Shown: in pieces, positions 49,401 to 62,500 of the stretch
How positions within the stretch are numbered: position 1 is the stretch's first letter
Layout: each line of letters opens with the position of its first letter
Assembly: GCA_963662155.1 (NCBI GenBank)
Contig: OY759265.1
Location: forward strand, 12,443,929 to 12,507,928
Length of the DNA: 64,000 bases
Source: Lamellibrachia columna
Lineage: Eukaryota; Annelida; Polychaeta; Sabellida; Siboglinidae
Reading direction: 5' to 3'
Made by a program: the position numbers and the translations under genes
Notes under the pieces: generated by a model
Told to the model about the DNA's origin: nothing
Database searches by the model: none
What the model saw: only the letters and a program-made list of their open reading frames with translations

Positions 49401-52400
49401 ATCTTAATTCAACCAGCAGGTGGACATTTCTCCTCACTCTTTCTACTACTACTACAATTATCATGTGTTGTCTCCTCCATTTTAAAATCCAAGGTAAATC
49501 CAAGTAAAATTACTAATGAAAGTGACAAAACCGTTATCTGAATGCAAAGACATCTAATCCACCTGAGAAACCAGATGACAGTGACACGAAACCAGTATAT
49601 TAAGGGGGGGACATCTTCAAACTAGGGCAGCCTCCCTCTGATAAGTTACATCAAAGCAGAATAAGTCACATTATAATATAATTACTTTGCAGTCAACTTT
49701 TGTTTATTTCAGTTAATTAGACACAGTCACCTTTACTCAAGTCCATGTGAAGAGCACACATCTATTGGGAGTTGAGAAAATCCTGGACAGGCCCAGCTGT
49801 TATCTGATATGGCCTAGTGAGCTGACGTAACTGTTTCACATGGAAGGTGAGTTGTTTTTGAGGACTCCATTAAGTAGGTTATGTAATGTTATGCAATTCG
49901 ACAAGTTGAGGTGTCTGTCATTTCAGTAATCCACAGTCAAAAGTGATATTTGGGTCTGTTTACATAGGTGTATTGTGGCACCAGGTAAAACATTATTATA
50001 ACTTTCAGATGGAATAACAACTGGCTATACAGAATTTGATTACAGAACACATGCTGGACTATTCAAAAAATTATGTGACAAGTTCATTCGAGTGAACTGA
50101 AAAAGTGAGTGTATTCGAGTATCGTACTAGAATACAGACTGTCTCAAGCTGAAGTAGCTCATATATGTGTGTTCTGCCCGTCACAGGTGGTGGTTCCTTG
50201 TGTATGTAAGCAACTCCGACAACTAGGTAGGACATAGATTTTTTTGAATAAATGCATGATTTTCATTTACCTTTATCAACAGGCTAAATTAAATTTTTGT
50301 CTGCACAATTACCATTTTTATTTGGGGTAAGACCACAGTTGACCTTCCTGTTTACTGTTTCACACGAATGTAGGGCACGCGAAATTGTGAAATGTGAATT
50401 TAATAAATACATATTATGTGACATGAGTGCCTTTGAGCATGAATATTCACATGTTTGTTTATAGAAGCTATTGGCTGTGAAATAGTGCATTTTTTGGAGA
50501 GTTTAACTGGCGGAGGGATTTATGGGAATTTTTCTGCTATGGGCCACGTGGGCGCATGAATACACGTCGGAAACTGCCAGCAATCCTGAAGGAGTGGTTT
50601 GCACCACTCTGTCAAAGTCATCCTGGCTTAGCCGTGGCAACCAAACCCCACTGCTAACCCCACTGGGTTCCTGTTGGATTGCTGCATCTGATGGTTTGTG
50701 GTAACAGTGGCCGGTCTTGAAGCCACCAATTTTCATCTTAATTCAACCAGCAGGTGGACATTTCTCCTCACTCTTTCTACTACTACTACTACTACTATCA
50801 TGTGTTGTCTCCTCCATTTTAAAATCCCAGGTAAATCCAAGTAAAATTACTAATGAAAGTGACAAAACCGTTATCTGAATGCAAAGATATCTAATCCACC
50901 TGAGAAACCAGATGACAGTGACAGGAGACCAGTATATTAAGGGGGGGGACATCTTCAAACTAGTGCAGCCTCCCTCTGATAAGTTACATCAAAGCAGAAC
51001 AAATCACATTATAATATAATTACTTAGCAGTCAACTTTTGTTTATTTCAGTTAATTAGACACAGTCACCTTTACTCAAGTCCATGTGAAGAGCACACATC
51101 TATTGGGAGTTGAGAAAATCCTGGACAGGCCCAGCTGTTATCTGATATGGCCTAGTGAGCTGACGTAACTGTTTCTCATGGAAGGTGAGTTGTTTTTGAG
51201 GACTCCACTAAGTAGGTTATGTAATGTTATGCAATTCGACAAGTTGATGTGTCTGTCTTTTCAGTAATCCACAGTCAAAAGTGATATTTGGGTCTGTTTA
51301 CATAGGTGTATTGTGGCACTAGGTAAAAAATTATTATAACTTTCAGTATGGAATAACAACTGGCTATATAGAATTTGATTACAGAACACATGCTGGACTA
51401 TTCCAAAAATTATGTTACAAGTTCATTCGAGTGAGCTGAAAAAGTGAGTGTATATCGTACTAGAATACAGACTGTCTCAAACTGAAGTAGTTCATATCTG
51501 TGTGTTCTGTCCACCACAGGTGGTGGTTCCTTGTGTATGTAAGAAACTCCAACAACTAAGTAGGACATAGATTTTTTGCATGAATGCATGATTTTCATTT
51601 ACCTTTATCAACAGTCTAAATATAAAAAAATTCTGCACCGTTACCATTTTTATTTGGGGTAAGACCACAGTTGACCTTCCTGTTTACTGTTTCACACGAA
51701 TGTAGGGCACGCGAAATTGTGAAATGTGAACATAATAAATTCATATTATGTGACATGAGTGCCTTTGAGCATGAATATTCACAGGTTTGTTTACATAAGC
51801 TATTGGCTGTGAAATAGTGCATTTTTTGGAGAGTTTAACTGGCGGAGGGATTTATGGGAATTTTTCTGCTATGGGACACGTGGGCGCATGAATACACGTC
51901 GGAAACTGCCAGCAATCCTGAAGGAGTGGTTTGCACCACTCTGTCAAAATCATCCTGGCTTAGCCGTGGCAACCAAACCCCACTTCTAACCCCACTGGGT
52001 TCCTGTTGGATTGCTGCATCTGATGGTTTGTGGTAACAGTGGCCGGTCTTGAAGCCACCAATTTTCATCTTAATTCAACCAGCAGGTGGACATTTCTCCT
52101 CACTCTTTCTACTACTACTACAATTATCATGTGTTGTCTCCTCCATTTTAAAATCCAAGGTAAATCCAAGTAAAATTACTAATGAAAGTGACAAAACCGT
52201 TATCTGAATGCAAAGACATCTAATCCACCTGAGAAACCAGATGACAGTGACACGAAACCAGTATATTAAGGGGGGGACATCTTCAAACTAGGGCAGCCTC
52301 CCTCTGATAAGTTACATCAAAGCAGAATAAGTCACATTATAATATAATTACTTTGCAGTCAACTTTTGTTTATTTCAGTTAATTAGACACAGTCACCTTT

Positions 52401-54080
52401 ACTCAAGTCCATGTGAAGAGCACACATCTATTGGGAGTTGAGAAAATCCTGGACAGGCCCAGCTGTTATCTGATATGGCCTAGTGAGCTGACGTAACTGT
52501 TTCACATGGAAGGTGAGTTGTTTTTGAGGACTCCATTAAGTAGGTTATGTAATGTTATGCAATTCGACAAGTTGAGGTGTCTGTCATTTCAGTAATCCAC
52601 AGTCAAAAGTGATATTTGGGTCTGTTTACATAGGTGTATTGTGGCACCAGGTAAAACATTATTATAACTTTCAGATGGAATAACAACTGGCTATACAGAA
52701 TTTGATTACAGAACACATGCTGGACTATTCAAAAAATTATGTGACAAGTTCATTCGAGTGAACTGAAAAAGTGAGTGTATTCGAGTATCGTACTAGAATA
52801 CAGACTGTCTCAAGCTGAAGTAGCTCATATATGTGTGTTCTGCCCGTCACAGGTGGTGGTTCCTTGTGTATGTAAGCAACTCCGACAACTAGGTAGGACA
52901 TAGATTTTTTTGAATAAATGCATGATTTTCATTTACCTTTATCAACAGGCTAAATTAAATTTTTGTCTGCACAATTACCATTTTTATTTGGGGTAAGACC
53001 ACAGTTGACCTTCCTGTTTACTGTTTCACACGAATGTAGGGCACGCGAAATTGTGAAATGTGAATTTAATAAATTCATATTATGTGACATGAGTGCCTTT
53101 GAGCATGAATATTCACATGTTTGTTTATAGAAGCTATTGGCTGTGAAATAGTGCATTTTTTGGAGAGTTTAACTGGCGGAGGGATTTATGGGAATTTTTC
53201 TGCTATGGGCCACGTGGGCGCATGAATACACGTCGGAAACTGCCAGCAATCCTGAAGGAGTGGTTTGCACCACTCTGTCAAAGTCATCCTGGCTTAGCCG
53301 TGGCAACCAAACCCCACTGCTAACCCCACTGGGTTCCTGTTGGATTGCTGCATCTGATGGTTTGTGGTAACAGTGGCCGGTCTTGAAGCCACCAATTTTC
53401 ATCTTAATTCAACCAGCAGGTGGACATTTCTCCTCACTCTTTCTACTACTACTACTACTACTATCATGTGTTGTCTCCTCCATTTTAAAATCCCAGGTAA
53501 ATCCAAGTAAAATTACTAATGAAAGTGACAAAACCGTTATCTGAATGCAAAGATATCTAATCCACCTGAGAAACCAGATGACAGTGACAGGAGACCAGTA
53601 TATTAAGGGGGGGGACATCTTCAAACTAGTGCAGCCTCCCTCTGATAAGTTACATCAAAGCAGAACAAATCACATTATAATATAATTACTTAGCAGTCAA
53701 CTTTTGTTTATTTCAGTTAATTAGACACAGTCACCTTTACTCAAGTCCATGTGAAGAGCACACATCTATTGGGAGTTGAGAAAATCCTGGACAGGCCCAG
53801 CTGTTATCTGATATGGCCTAGTGAGCTGACGTAACTGTTTCTCATGGAAGGTGAGTTGTTTTTGAGGACTCCACTAAGTAGGTTATGTAATGTTATGCAA
53901 TTCGACAAGTTGATGTGTCTGTCTTTTCAGTAATCCACAGTCAAAAGTGATATTTGGGTCTGTTTACATAGGTGTATTGTGGCACTAGGTAAAAAATTAT
54001 TATAACTTTCAGTATGGAATAACAACTGGCTATATAGAATTTGATTACAGAACACATGCTGGACTATTCCAAAAATTATG
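43412..54080. repeat. 2,666-bp dimeric higher-order repeat, about four copies
   Basis: Landmarks 43856, 46522, 49188 and 51854 are exactly 2,666 bp apart, as are 45190, 47856, 50522 and 53188. The two monomer types alternate: one reads GGGACACGTGGG and lacks TCGAGT in GTGTATATCG, the other reads GGGCCACGTGGG and has ATTCGAGTATCG. Successive dimers looked base-identical wherever I compared them; one visible difference is AATACATA versus AATTCATA in the fourth copy. Confidence 0.9.
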
Positions 54081-55479
54081 TTACAAGTTCATTCGAGTGA
54101 ACTGAAAAAGTGAGTGTATTCGAGTATCTTACTAGAATACAGATTGTCTCAAGCTGAAGTAGCTCATATATGTTTGTTCTGCCCACCACAGGTGGTGGTT
54201 CCTTGTGTATGTAAGCAACTCCGACAACTAGGTAGGACATAGATTGTTTTGCATAAATGCATGATTTTCATTTACCTTTATCAAAAGGCTAAATTAAATT
54301 TTTGTCTGCACAATTACCATTTTTATTTAGGGTAAGACCACAGTTGACCTTCCTGTTTACTGTTTCACACGAATGTAGGGCACGCAAAATTGTGAAATGT
54401 GAATTTAATAAATTCATATTATGTGACATGAGTGCCTTTGAGCATGAATATTCACAGGTTTGTTTATAGAAGCTATTGGCTGTGAAATAGTGCATTTTTT
54501 GGAGAGTATAACTGGCGGAAGGATTTATGGGAATTTTTCTGCTATGGGCCACGTGGGCGCATGAATACACGTCGGAAACTGCCAGCAATCCTGAAGGAGT
54601 GGTTTGCACCACTCTGTCAAAGTCATCCTGGCTTAGCCGTGGCAACCAAACCCCTCTTCTAGCCCCACTGGGTTCCTGTTGGATTGCTGCATCTGATGGT
54701 TTGTGGTAACAGTGGCCGGTCTTGAAGCCACCAATTTTCATCTTAATTCAACCAGCAGGTGGACATTTCTCCTCACTCTTTCTACTACTACTACAACTAT
54801 CATGTGTTGTCTCCTCAATTTTAAAATCCCAGATAAATCCAAGTAAAATTACTAATGAAAGTGACAAAACCGTTATCTGAATGCAAAGACATCAAATCCA
54901 CCTGAGAAACCAGATGACAGTGACAGGAAACCAGTATATTAAGGGGGGGACATCTTCAAACTAGTGCAGCCTCCCTCTGATAAGTTACATCAAAGCAGAA
55001 CAAGTCACATTATAATATAATTATTTAGCAGTCAACTTTTGTTTATTTCAGTTAATTAGACACAGTCACCTTTACTCAAGTCCATGTGAAGAGCACACAT
55101 CTATTGGGAGTTGAGAAAATCCTGGACAGGCCAAGCTGTTATCTGATATGGCCTATTGAGCTGACGTAACTGTTTCACATGGAAGGTGAGTTGTTTTTGA
55201 GGACTCCACTAAGTAGGTTATGTAATGTTATGCAATTCGACAAGTTGATGTGTCTGTCTTTTCAGTAATCCACAGTCAAAAGTGATATTTGGGTCTGTTT
55301 ACATAGGTGTATTGTGGCACTAGGTAAAAAATTATTATAACTTTCAGTATGGAATAACAACTGGCTATATAGAATTTGATTACAGAACACATGCTGGACT
55401 ATTCCAAAAATTATGTTACAAGTTCATTCGAGTGAGCTGAAAAAGTGAGTGTATATCGTACTAGAATACAGACTGTCTC

Positions 55480-55483
55480 AAAC
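55480..55483. repeat. Target-site duplication AAAC (left)
   Basis: AAAC at 55480-55483 is repeated at 56578-56581. The empty site in other monomers reads CTCAAACTGAAG. Because the element tail ends in A, the duplication could be counted as AAC instead. Confidence 0.7.
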
Positions 55484-56577
55484 AGTCAAGCATAACTGAC
55501 TGGATAGAACAATGGCTGACTGACAGAAGACAACGAGTTGTAGTAGATGGAGAAGTTTCAAATTGGAAATCGGTTTTGAGAGGGGTACCTCAAGGGTCAG
55601 TACTAGGACCTATATTATTCTTAATTTATATCAATGACTTGGACGACAGTATAACAAGTAACGTACTGAAATTTGCGGATGACACAAAACTGTTTAGAAA
55701 GGTTAATACTGATGGTGATAAACAACATTTACAAAACGATCTAGACAGATTAGTGAAATGGTCTGAGAAATGGCAGATGCTGTTCAATTTTGGGAAATGT
55801 AAATGCCTACATACAGGACATGGGAACTTGAATGTAAACTATAAAATGGGAGATACTGTTCTGGGTACTACTGTAAAAGAAAAGGACTTAGGAGTTACAA
55901 TAAGCGCTGATATGAAAGTTTCAGAGCAGTGTGGTATTGCAGCTTCAAAGGGTAATCAAATTCTTGGATTGATTAGAAGAAACATAACATACAAGGGAAA
56001 AAAGTTAATTATACCTCTTTATAAAGCAATAGTTAGACCTCATTTAGAATACTGTATACAAGCATGGAGACCATATCGTAAGAAGGATATAGATACGCTT
56101 GAACGCATACAAAGGAGAGCAACTAAAATGATTCCAGAACTTAGAGACCTTAGTTATGAAGAACGCCTGAAAGAATGTGGTTTAACAACTCTAGAGACAA
56201 GGAGGTTAAGAGGAGATCAGATTGAAGTTTTTAAGATATTGAATGGGTATGAAATTATTGATAGAAATATGTTTTTCTCACTCAAGAAGGATAGCAGAAC
56301 TAGAGGACATGAGGTAAAATTAGTAAAGGATCAATGTAGATTGGACATCAGGAAGCACTCGTTCTCACAGAGGACAATAAATGAATGGAACAAATTATCT
56401 ACAGATTGTGTAACTGCTAGCAGCGTGAATATGTTTAAAAACAAGGTTGACACATATATCAGGAGGGCGGGTTATAAGTAGATGAACATTGTTGGACTCT
56501 CGATAAGCCAATGGCTTCCTTGTCCACTTGCCATCTGGGCCTTTGGCTTGGATGGCAAATCTTGTTAAATCTTGTTA
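55484..56577 (+). mobile_element. CR1-like non-LTR retrotransposon, 5'-truncated copy 2
   Basis: A 1,094-bp plus-strand insertion in an A monomer, recognised by comparison with empty monomers and with copy 1. Homology to copy 1 starts at 55489 (AGCATAACTG). The five bases AGTCA before it match neither the monomer nor copy 1 and may be untemplated. The 3' end has the same pair of AATCTTGTTA-type repeats as copy 1. Confidence 0.9.
55489..56481 (+). CDS. CR1-like reverse transcriptase C-terminal fragment
   Basis: Open from the truncation point to the TAG at 56479-56481 (330 codons). The in-frame ATG at 55576 is not in fact present as a family start; the frame enters from upstream with SITDWIEQWLTDRRQR. 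Motif A and everything before it are missing. Motif B (RGVPQGSVLGPILF, where copy 1 has SGV) and motif C FADDTKLF (55672-55695) are present, followed by the complete thumb/C-terminal part. Only four residues differ from copy 1 over this length (S/R, E/D, A/D, N/I). It cannot act as an enzyme without its N-terminal half. Any transcription would depend on the surrounding satellite. Confidence 0.85.
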   Translation, partial: SITDWIEQWLTDRRQRVVVDGEVSNWKSVLRGVPQGSVLGPILFLIYINDLDDSITSNVLKFADDTKLFRKVNTDGDKQHLQNDLDRLVKWSEKWQMLFNFGKCKCLHTGHGNLNVNYKMGDTVLGTTVKEKDLGVTISADMKVSEQCGIAASKGNQILGLIRRNITYKGKKLIIPLYKAIVRPHLEYCIQAWRPYRKKDIDTLERIQRRATKMIPELRDLSYEERLKECGLTTLETRRLRGDQIEVFKILNGYEIIDRNMFFSLKKDSRTRGHEVKLVKDQCRLDIRKHSFSQRTINEWNKLSTDCVTASSVNMFKNKVDTYIRRAGYK

Positions 56578-56581
56578 AAAC
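56578..56581. repeat. Target-site duplication AAAC (right)
   Basis: Right-hand partner of the AAAC at 55480-55483. The A monomer resumes with TGAAGTAGTTCATATC. Confidence 0.7.
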
Positions 56582-59500
56582 TGAAGTAGTTCATATCTGT
56601 GTGTTCTGTCCACCACAGGTGGTGGTTCCTTGTGTATGTAAGAAACTCCAACAACTAAGTAGGACATAGATTTTTTGCATGAATGCATGATTTTCATTTA
56701 CCTTTATCAACAATCTAAATATAAAAAAATTCTGCACCGTTACCATTTTTATTTGGGGTAAGACCACAGTTGACCTTCCTGTTTACTGTTTCACACGAAT
56801 GTAGGGCACGCGAAATTGTGAAATGTGAACATAATAAATTCATATTATGTGACATGAGTGCCTTTGAGCATGAATATTCACAGGTTTGTTTACATAAGCT
56901 ATTGGCTGTGAAATAGTGCATTTTTTGGAGAGTTTAACTGGCGGAGGGATTTATGGGAATTTTTCTGCTATGGGACACGTGGGCGCATGAATACACGTCG
57001 GAAACTGCCAGCAATCCTGAAGGAGTGGTTTGCACCACTCTGTCAAAATCATCCTGGCTTAGCCGTGGCAACCAAACCCCACTTCTAACCCCACTGGGTT
57101 CCTGTTGGATTGCTGCATCTGATGGTTTGTGGTAACAGTGGCCGGTCTTGAAGCCACCAATTTTCATCTTAATTCAACCAGCAGGTGGACATTTCTCCTC
57201 ACTCTTTCTACTACTACTACAATTATCATGTGTTGTCTCCTCCATTTTAAAATCCAAGGTAAATCCAAGTAAAATTACTAATGAAAGTGACAAAACCGTT
57301 ATCTGAATGCAAAGACATCTAATCCACCTGAGAAACCAGATGACAGTGACACGAAACCAGTATATTAAGGGGGGGACATCTTCAAACTAGGGCAGCCTCC
57401 CTCTGATAAGTTACATCAAAGCAGAATAAGTCACATTATAATATAATTACTTTGCAGTCAACTTTTGTTTATTTCAGTTAATTAGACACAGTCACCTTTA
57501 CTCAAGTCCATGTGAAGAGCACACATCTATTGGGAGTTGAGAAAATCCTGGACAGGCCCAGCTGTTATCTGATATGGCCTAGTGAGCTGACGTAACTGTT
57601 TCACATGGAAGGTGAGTTGTTTTTGAGGACTCCATTAAGTAGGTTATGTAATGTTATGCAATTCGACAAGTTGAGGTGTCTGTCATTTCAGTAATCCACA
57701 GTCAAAAGTGATATTTGGGTCTGTTTACATAGGTGTATTGTGGCACCAGGTAAAACATTATTATAACTTTCAGATGGAATAACAACTGGCTATACAGAAT
57801 TTGATTACAGAACACATGCTGGACTATTCAAAAAATTATGTGACAAGTTCATTCGAGTGAACTGAAAAAGTGAGTGTATTCGAGTATCGTACTAGAATAC
57901 AGACTGTCTCAAGCTGAAGTAGCTCATATATGTGTGTTCTGCCCGTCACAGGTGGTGGTTCCTTGTGTATGTAAGCAACTCCGACAACTAGGTAGGACAT
58001 AGATTTTTTTGAATAAATGCATGATTTTCATTTACCTTTATCAACAGGCTAAATTAAATTTTTGTCTGCACAATTACCATTTTTATTTGGGGTAAGACCA
58101 CAGTTGACCTTCCTGTTTACTGTTTCACACGAATGTAGGGCACGCGAAATTGTGAAATGTGAATTTAATAAATTCATATTATGTGACATGAGTGCCTTTG
58201 AGCATGAATATTCACATGTTTGTTTATAGAAGCTATTGGCTGTGAAATAGTGCATTTTTTGGAGAGTTTAACTGGCGGAGGGATTTATGGGAATTTTTCT
58301 GCTATGGGACACGTGGGCGCATGAATACACGTCGGAAACTGCCAGCAATCCTGAAGGAGTGGTTTCCACCACTCTGTCAAAGTCATCCTGGCTTAGCCGT
58401 GGCAACCAAACCCCACTGCTAACCCCACTGGGTTCCTGTTGGATTGCTGCATCTGATGGTTTGTGGTAACAGTGGCCGGTCTTGAAGCCACCAATTTTCA
58501 TCTTAATTCAACCAGCAGGTGGACATTTCTCCTCACTCTTTCTACTACTACTACTACTACTATCATGTGTTGTCTCCTCCATTTTAAAATCCCAGGTAAA
58601 TCCAAGTAAAATTACTAATGAAAGTGACAAAACCGTTATCTGAATGCAAAGATATCTAATCCACCTGAGAAACCAGATGACAGTGACAGGAGACCAGTAT
58701 ATTAAGGGGGGGGACATCTTCAAACTAGTGCAGCCTCCCTCTGATAAGTTACATCAAAGCAGAACAAATCACATTATAATATAATTACTTAGCAGTCAAC
58801 TTTTGTTTATTTCAGTTAATTAGACACAGTCACCTTTACTCAAGTCCATGTGAAGAGCACACATCTATTGGGAGTTGAGAAAATCCTGGACAGGCCCAGC
58901 TGTTAACTGATATGGCCTAGTGAGCTGACGTAACTGTTTCTCATGGAAGGTGAGTTGTTTTTGAGGACTCCACTAAGTAGGTTATGTAATGTTATACAAT
59001 TCGACAAGTTGATGTGTCTGTCTTTTCAGTAATCCACAGTCAAAAGTGATATTTGGGTCTGTTTACATAGGTGTATTGTGGCACTAGGTAAAAAATTATT
59101 ATAACTTTCAGTATGGAATAACAACTGGCTATATAGAATTTGATTACAGAACACATGCTGGACTATTCCAAAAATTATGTTACAAGTTCATTCGAGTGAA
59201 CTGAAAAAGTGAGTGTATTCGAGTATCTTACTAGAATACAGACTGTCTCAAGCTGAAGTAGCTCATATATGTTTGTTCTGCCCACCACAGGTGGTGGTTC
59301 CTTGTGTATTTAAGCAACTCCGACAACTAGGTAGGACATAGATTGTTTTGCATAAATGCATGATTTTCATTTACCTTTATCAACAGGCTAAATTAAATTT
59401 TTGTCTGCACAATTACCATTTTTATTTAGGGTAAGACCACAGTTGACCTTCCTGTTTACTGTTTCACACGAATGTAGGGCACGCAAAATTGTGAAATGTG

Positions 59501-62500
59501 AATTTAATAAATTCATATTATGTGACATGAGTGCCTTTGAGCATGAATATTCACAGGTTTGTTTATAGAAGCTATTGGCTGTGAAATAGTGCATTTTTTG
59601 GAGAGTATAACTGGCGGAAGGATTTATGGGAATTTTTCTGCTATGGGCCACTTGGGCGCATGAATACACGTCGGAAACTGCAAGCAATCCTGAAGGAGTG
59701 GTTTGCACCACTCTGTCAAAGTCATCCTGGCTTAGCCTTGGCAACCAAACCCCACTGCTAACCCCACTGGGTTCCTGTTGGATTGCTGCATCTGATGGTT
59801 TGTGGTAACAGTGGCCGGTCTTGAAGCCACCAATTTTCATCTTAATTCAACCAGCAGGTGGACATTTCTCCTCACTCTTTCTACTACTACTACAACTATC
59901 ATGTGTTGTCTCCTCCATTTTAAAATCCCAGGTAAATCCAAGTAAAATTACTAATGAAAGTGACAAAACCGTTATCTGAATGCAAAGACATCAAATCCAC
60001 CTGAGAAACCAGATGACAGTGACAGGAAACCAGTATATTAAGGGGGGGACATCTTCAAACTAGTGCAGCCTCCCTCTGATAAGTTACATCAAAGCAGAAC
60101 AAGTCACATTATAATATAATTATTTAGCAGTCAACTTTTGTTTATTTCAGTTAATTAGACACAGTCACCTTTACTCAAGTCCATGTGAAGAGCACACATC
60201 TATTGGGAGTTGAGAAAATCCTGGACAGGCCAAGCTGTTATCTGATATGGCCTATTGTGCTGACGTAACTGTTTCACATGGAAGGTGAGTTGTTTTTGAG
60301 GACTCCACTAAGTAAGTTATGTAATGTTATGCAATTCGACAAGTTGAGGTGTCTGTCTTTTCAGTAATCCACACTCAAAGGTGATATTTGGGTCTGTTTA
60401 CATAGGTGTATTGCGCCACCAGGTAAAAAATTATTATAACTTTCAGTGTGGAATAACAACTGGCTATATAGAATTTGATTACAGATCACATGCTGGACTA
60501 TTCCCAAAATTATGTTACAAGTTCATTCGAGTGAGCTGAAAAAGTGAGTGTATTCGAGTACCGTACTAGAATACAGACTGTCTGAAACTGAAGTAGCTCA
60601 TATCTGTGTGTTCTGTCCACCACAGGTGGTGGTTCCTTGTGTATGTAAGCAACTCCAACAACTAAGTAGGACATAGATTTTTTGCATGAATGCATGATTT
60701 TCATTTACCTTTATCAACAGTCTAAATAAAAAAAAATTCTGCACCGTTACCATTTTTATTTGGGGTAAGACCACAGTTGACCTTCCTGTTTACTGTTTCA
60801 CACGAATGTAGGTCACGCGAAATTGTGAAATGTGAAATTAATAAATTCATATTATGTGACATGAGTGCCTTTGAGCATGAATATTCACAGGTTTGTTTAC
60901 AGAAGCTATTGGCTGTGAAATAGTGCATTTTTTGGAGAGTTTAACTGGCAGAGGGATTTATGGGAATTTTTCTGCTATGGGCCACGTGGGCGCATGAATA
61001 CACGTCGGAAACTGCCAGCAATCCTGAAGGAGTGGTTTGCACCACTCTGTCAAAGTCATCCTGGCTTAGCCGTGGCAACCAAACCCCACTTCTAACCCAA
61101 CTGGGTTCCTGTTGGATTGCTGCATCTGATGGTTTGTGGTAACAGTGGCCGGTCTTGAAGCCACCAATTTTCATCTCAATTCAACCAGCAGGTGGACATT
61201 TCTCCTCACTCTTTCTACTACTACTACAACTATCATGTGTTGTCTCCTCCATTTTAAAATCCCAGGTAAATCCAAGTAAAATTACTAATGAAAGTGACAA
61301 AACCGTTATCTGAATGCAAAGACATCAAATCCACCTGAGAAACCAGATGACAGTGACAGGAAACCAGTATATTAAGGGGGGGACATCTTCAAACTAGTGC
61401 AGCCTCCCTCTGATAAGTTACATCAAAGCAGAACAAGTCACATTATAATATAATTATTTAGCAGTCAACTTTTGTTTATTTCAGTTAATTAGACACAGTC
61501 ACCTTTACTCAAGTCCATGTGAAGAGCACACATCTATTGGGAGTTGAGAAAATCCTGGACAGGCCAAGCTGTTATCTGATATGGCCTATTGAGCTGACGT
61601 AACTGTTTCACATGGAAAGTGAGTTGTTTTTGAGGACTCCACTAAGTAAGTTATGTAATGTTATGCAATTCGACAAGTTGAGGTGTCTGTCTTTTCAGTA
61701 TTCCACAGTCAAAAGTGATATTTGGGTCTGTTTACATAGGTGTATTGTGGCACCAGGTAAAACATTATTATAACTTTCAGTATGGAATAACAACTGGCTA
61801 TATAGAATTTGATTACAGATCACATGCTGGACTATTCCAAAAATTATGTTACAAGTTCATTCGAGTGAGCTGAAAAAGTGAGTGTATTCGAGTATCGTAC
61901 TAGAATACAGACTGTCTCAAACTGAAGTAGCTCATATCTGTGTGTTCTGTCCACCACAGGTGGTGGATCCTTGTGTATGTAAGCAACTCCAACAACTAAG
62001 TAGGACATAGATTTTTTGCATAAATGCATGATTTTCATTTACCTTTATCAACAGTCTAAATAAAAAAAAATTCTGCACCGTTACCATTTTTATTTGGGGT
62101 AAGACCACAGTTGACCTTCCTGTTTACTGTTTCACACGAATGTAGGGCACGCGAAATTGTGAAATGTGAACATAATAAATTCATATTATGTGACATGAGT
62201 GCCTTTGAGCATGAATATTCACAGGTTTGTTTACATAAGCTATTGGCTGTGAAATAGTGCATTTTTTGGAGAGTTTAACTGGCGGAGGGATTTATGGGAA
62301 TTTTTCTGCTATGGGCCACGTGGGCGCATGAATACACGTCGGAAACTGCCAGCAATCCTGAAGGAGTGGTTTGCACCACTCTGTCAAAGTCATCCTGGCT
62401 TAGCCGTGGCAACCAAACCCCACTTCTAACCCCACTGGGTTCCTGTTGGATTGCTGCATCTGATGGTTTGTGGTAACAGTGGCCGGTCTTGAAGCCACCA

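Larger units (their letters stand above)
53188..60960. repeat. Larger higher-order segment with a third monomer type
   Basis: The monomer at 54527 has a private combination: GGAGAGTATAACTGGCGGAAG, GATTGTTTTGC, and a 150-codon relic frame that runs through the usual stop. It recurs at 59626, exactly 5,099 bp away, a distance that includes one CR1-like insertion plus three monomers. The order of monomer types from 51.8 kb is therefore c-n-p-c-n-p, a trimer formed after the dimer phase. Confidence 0.75.
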
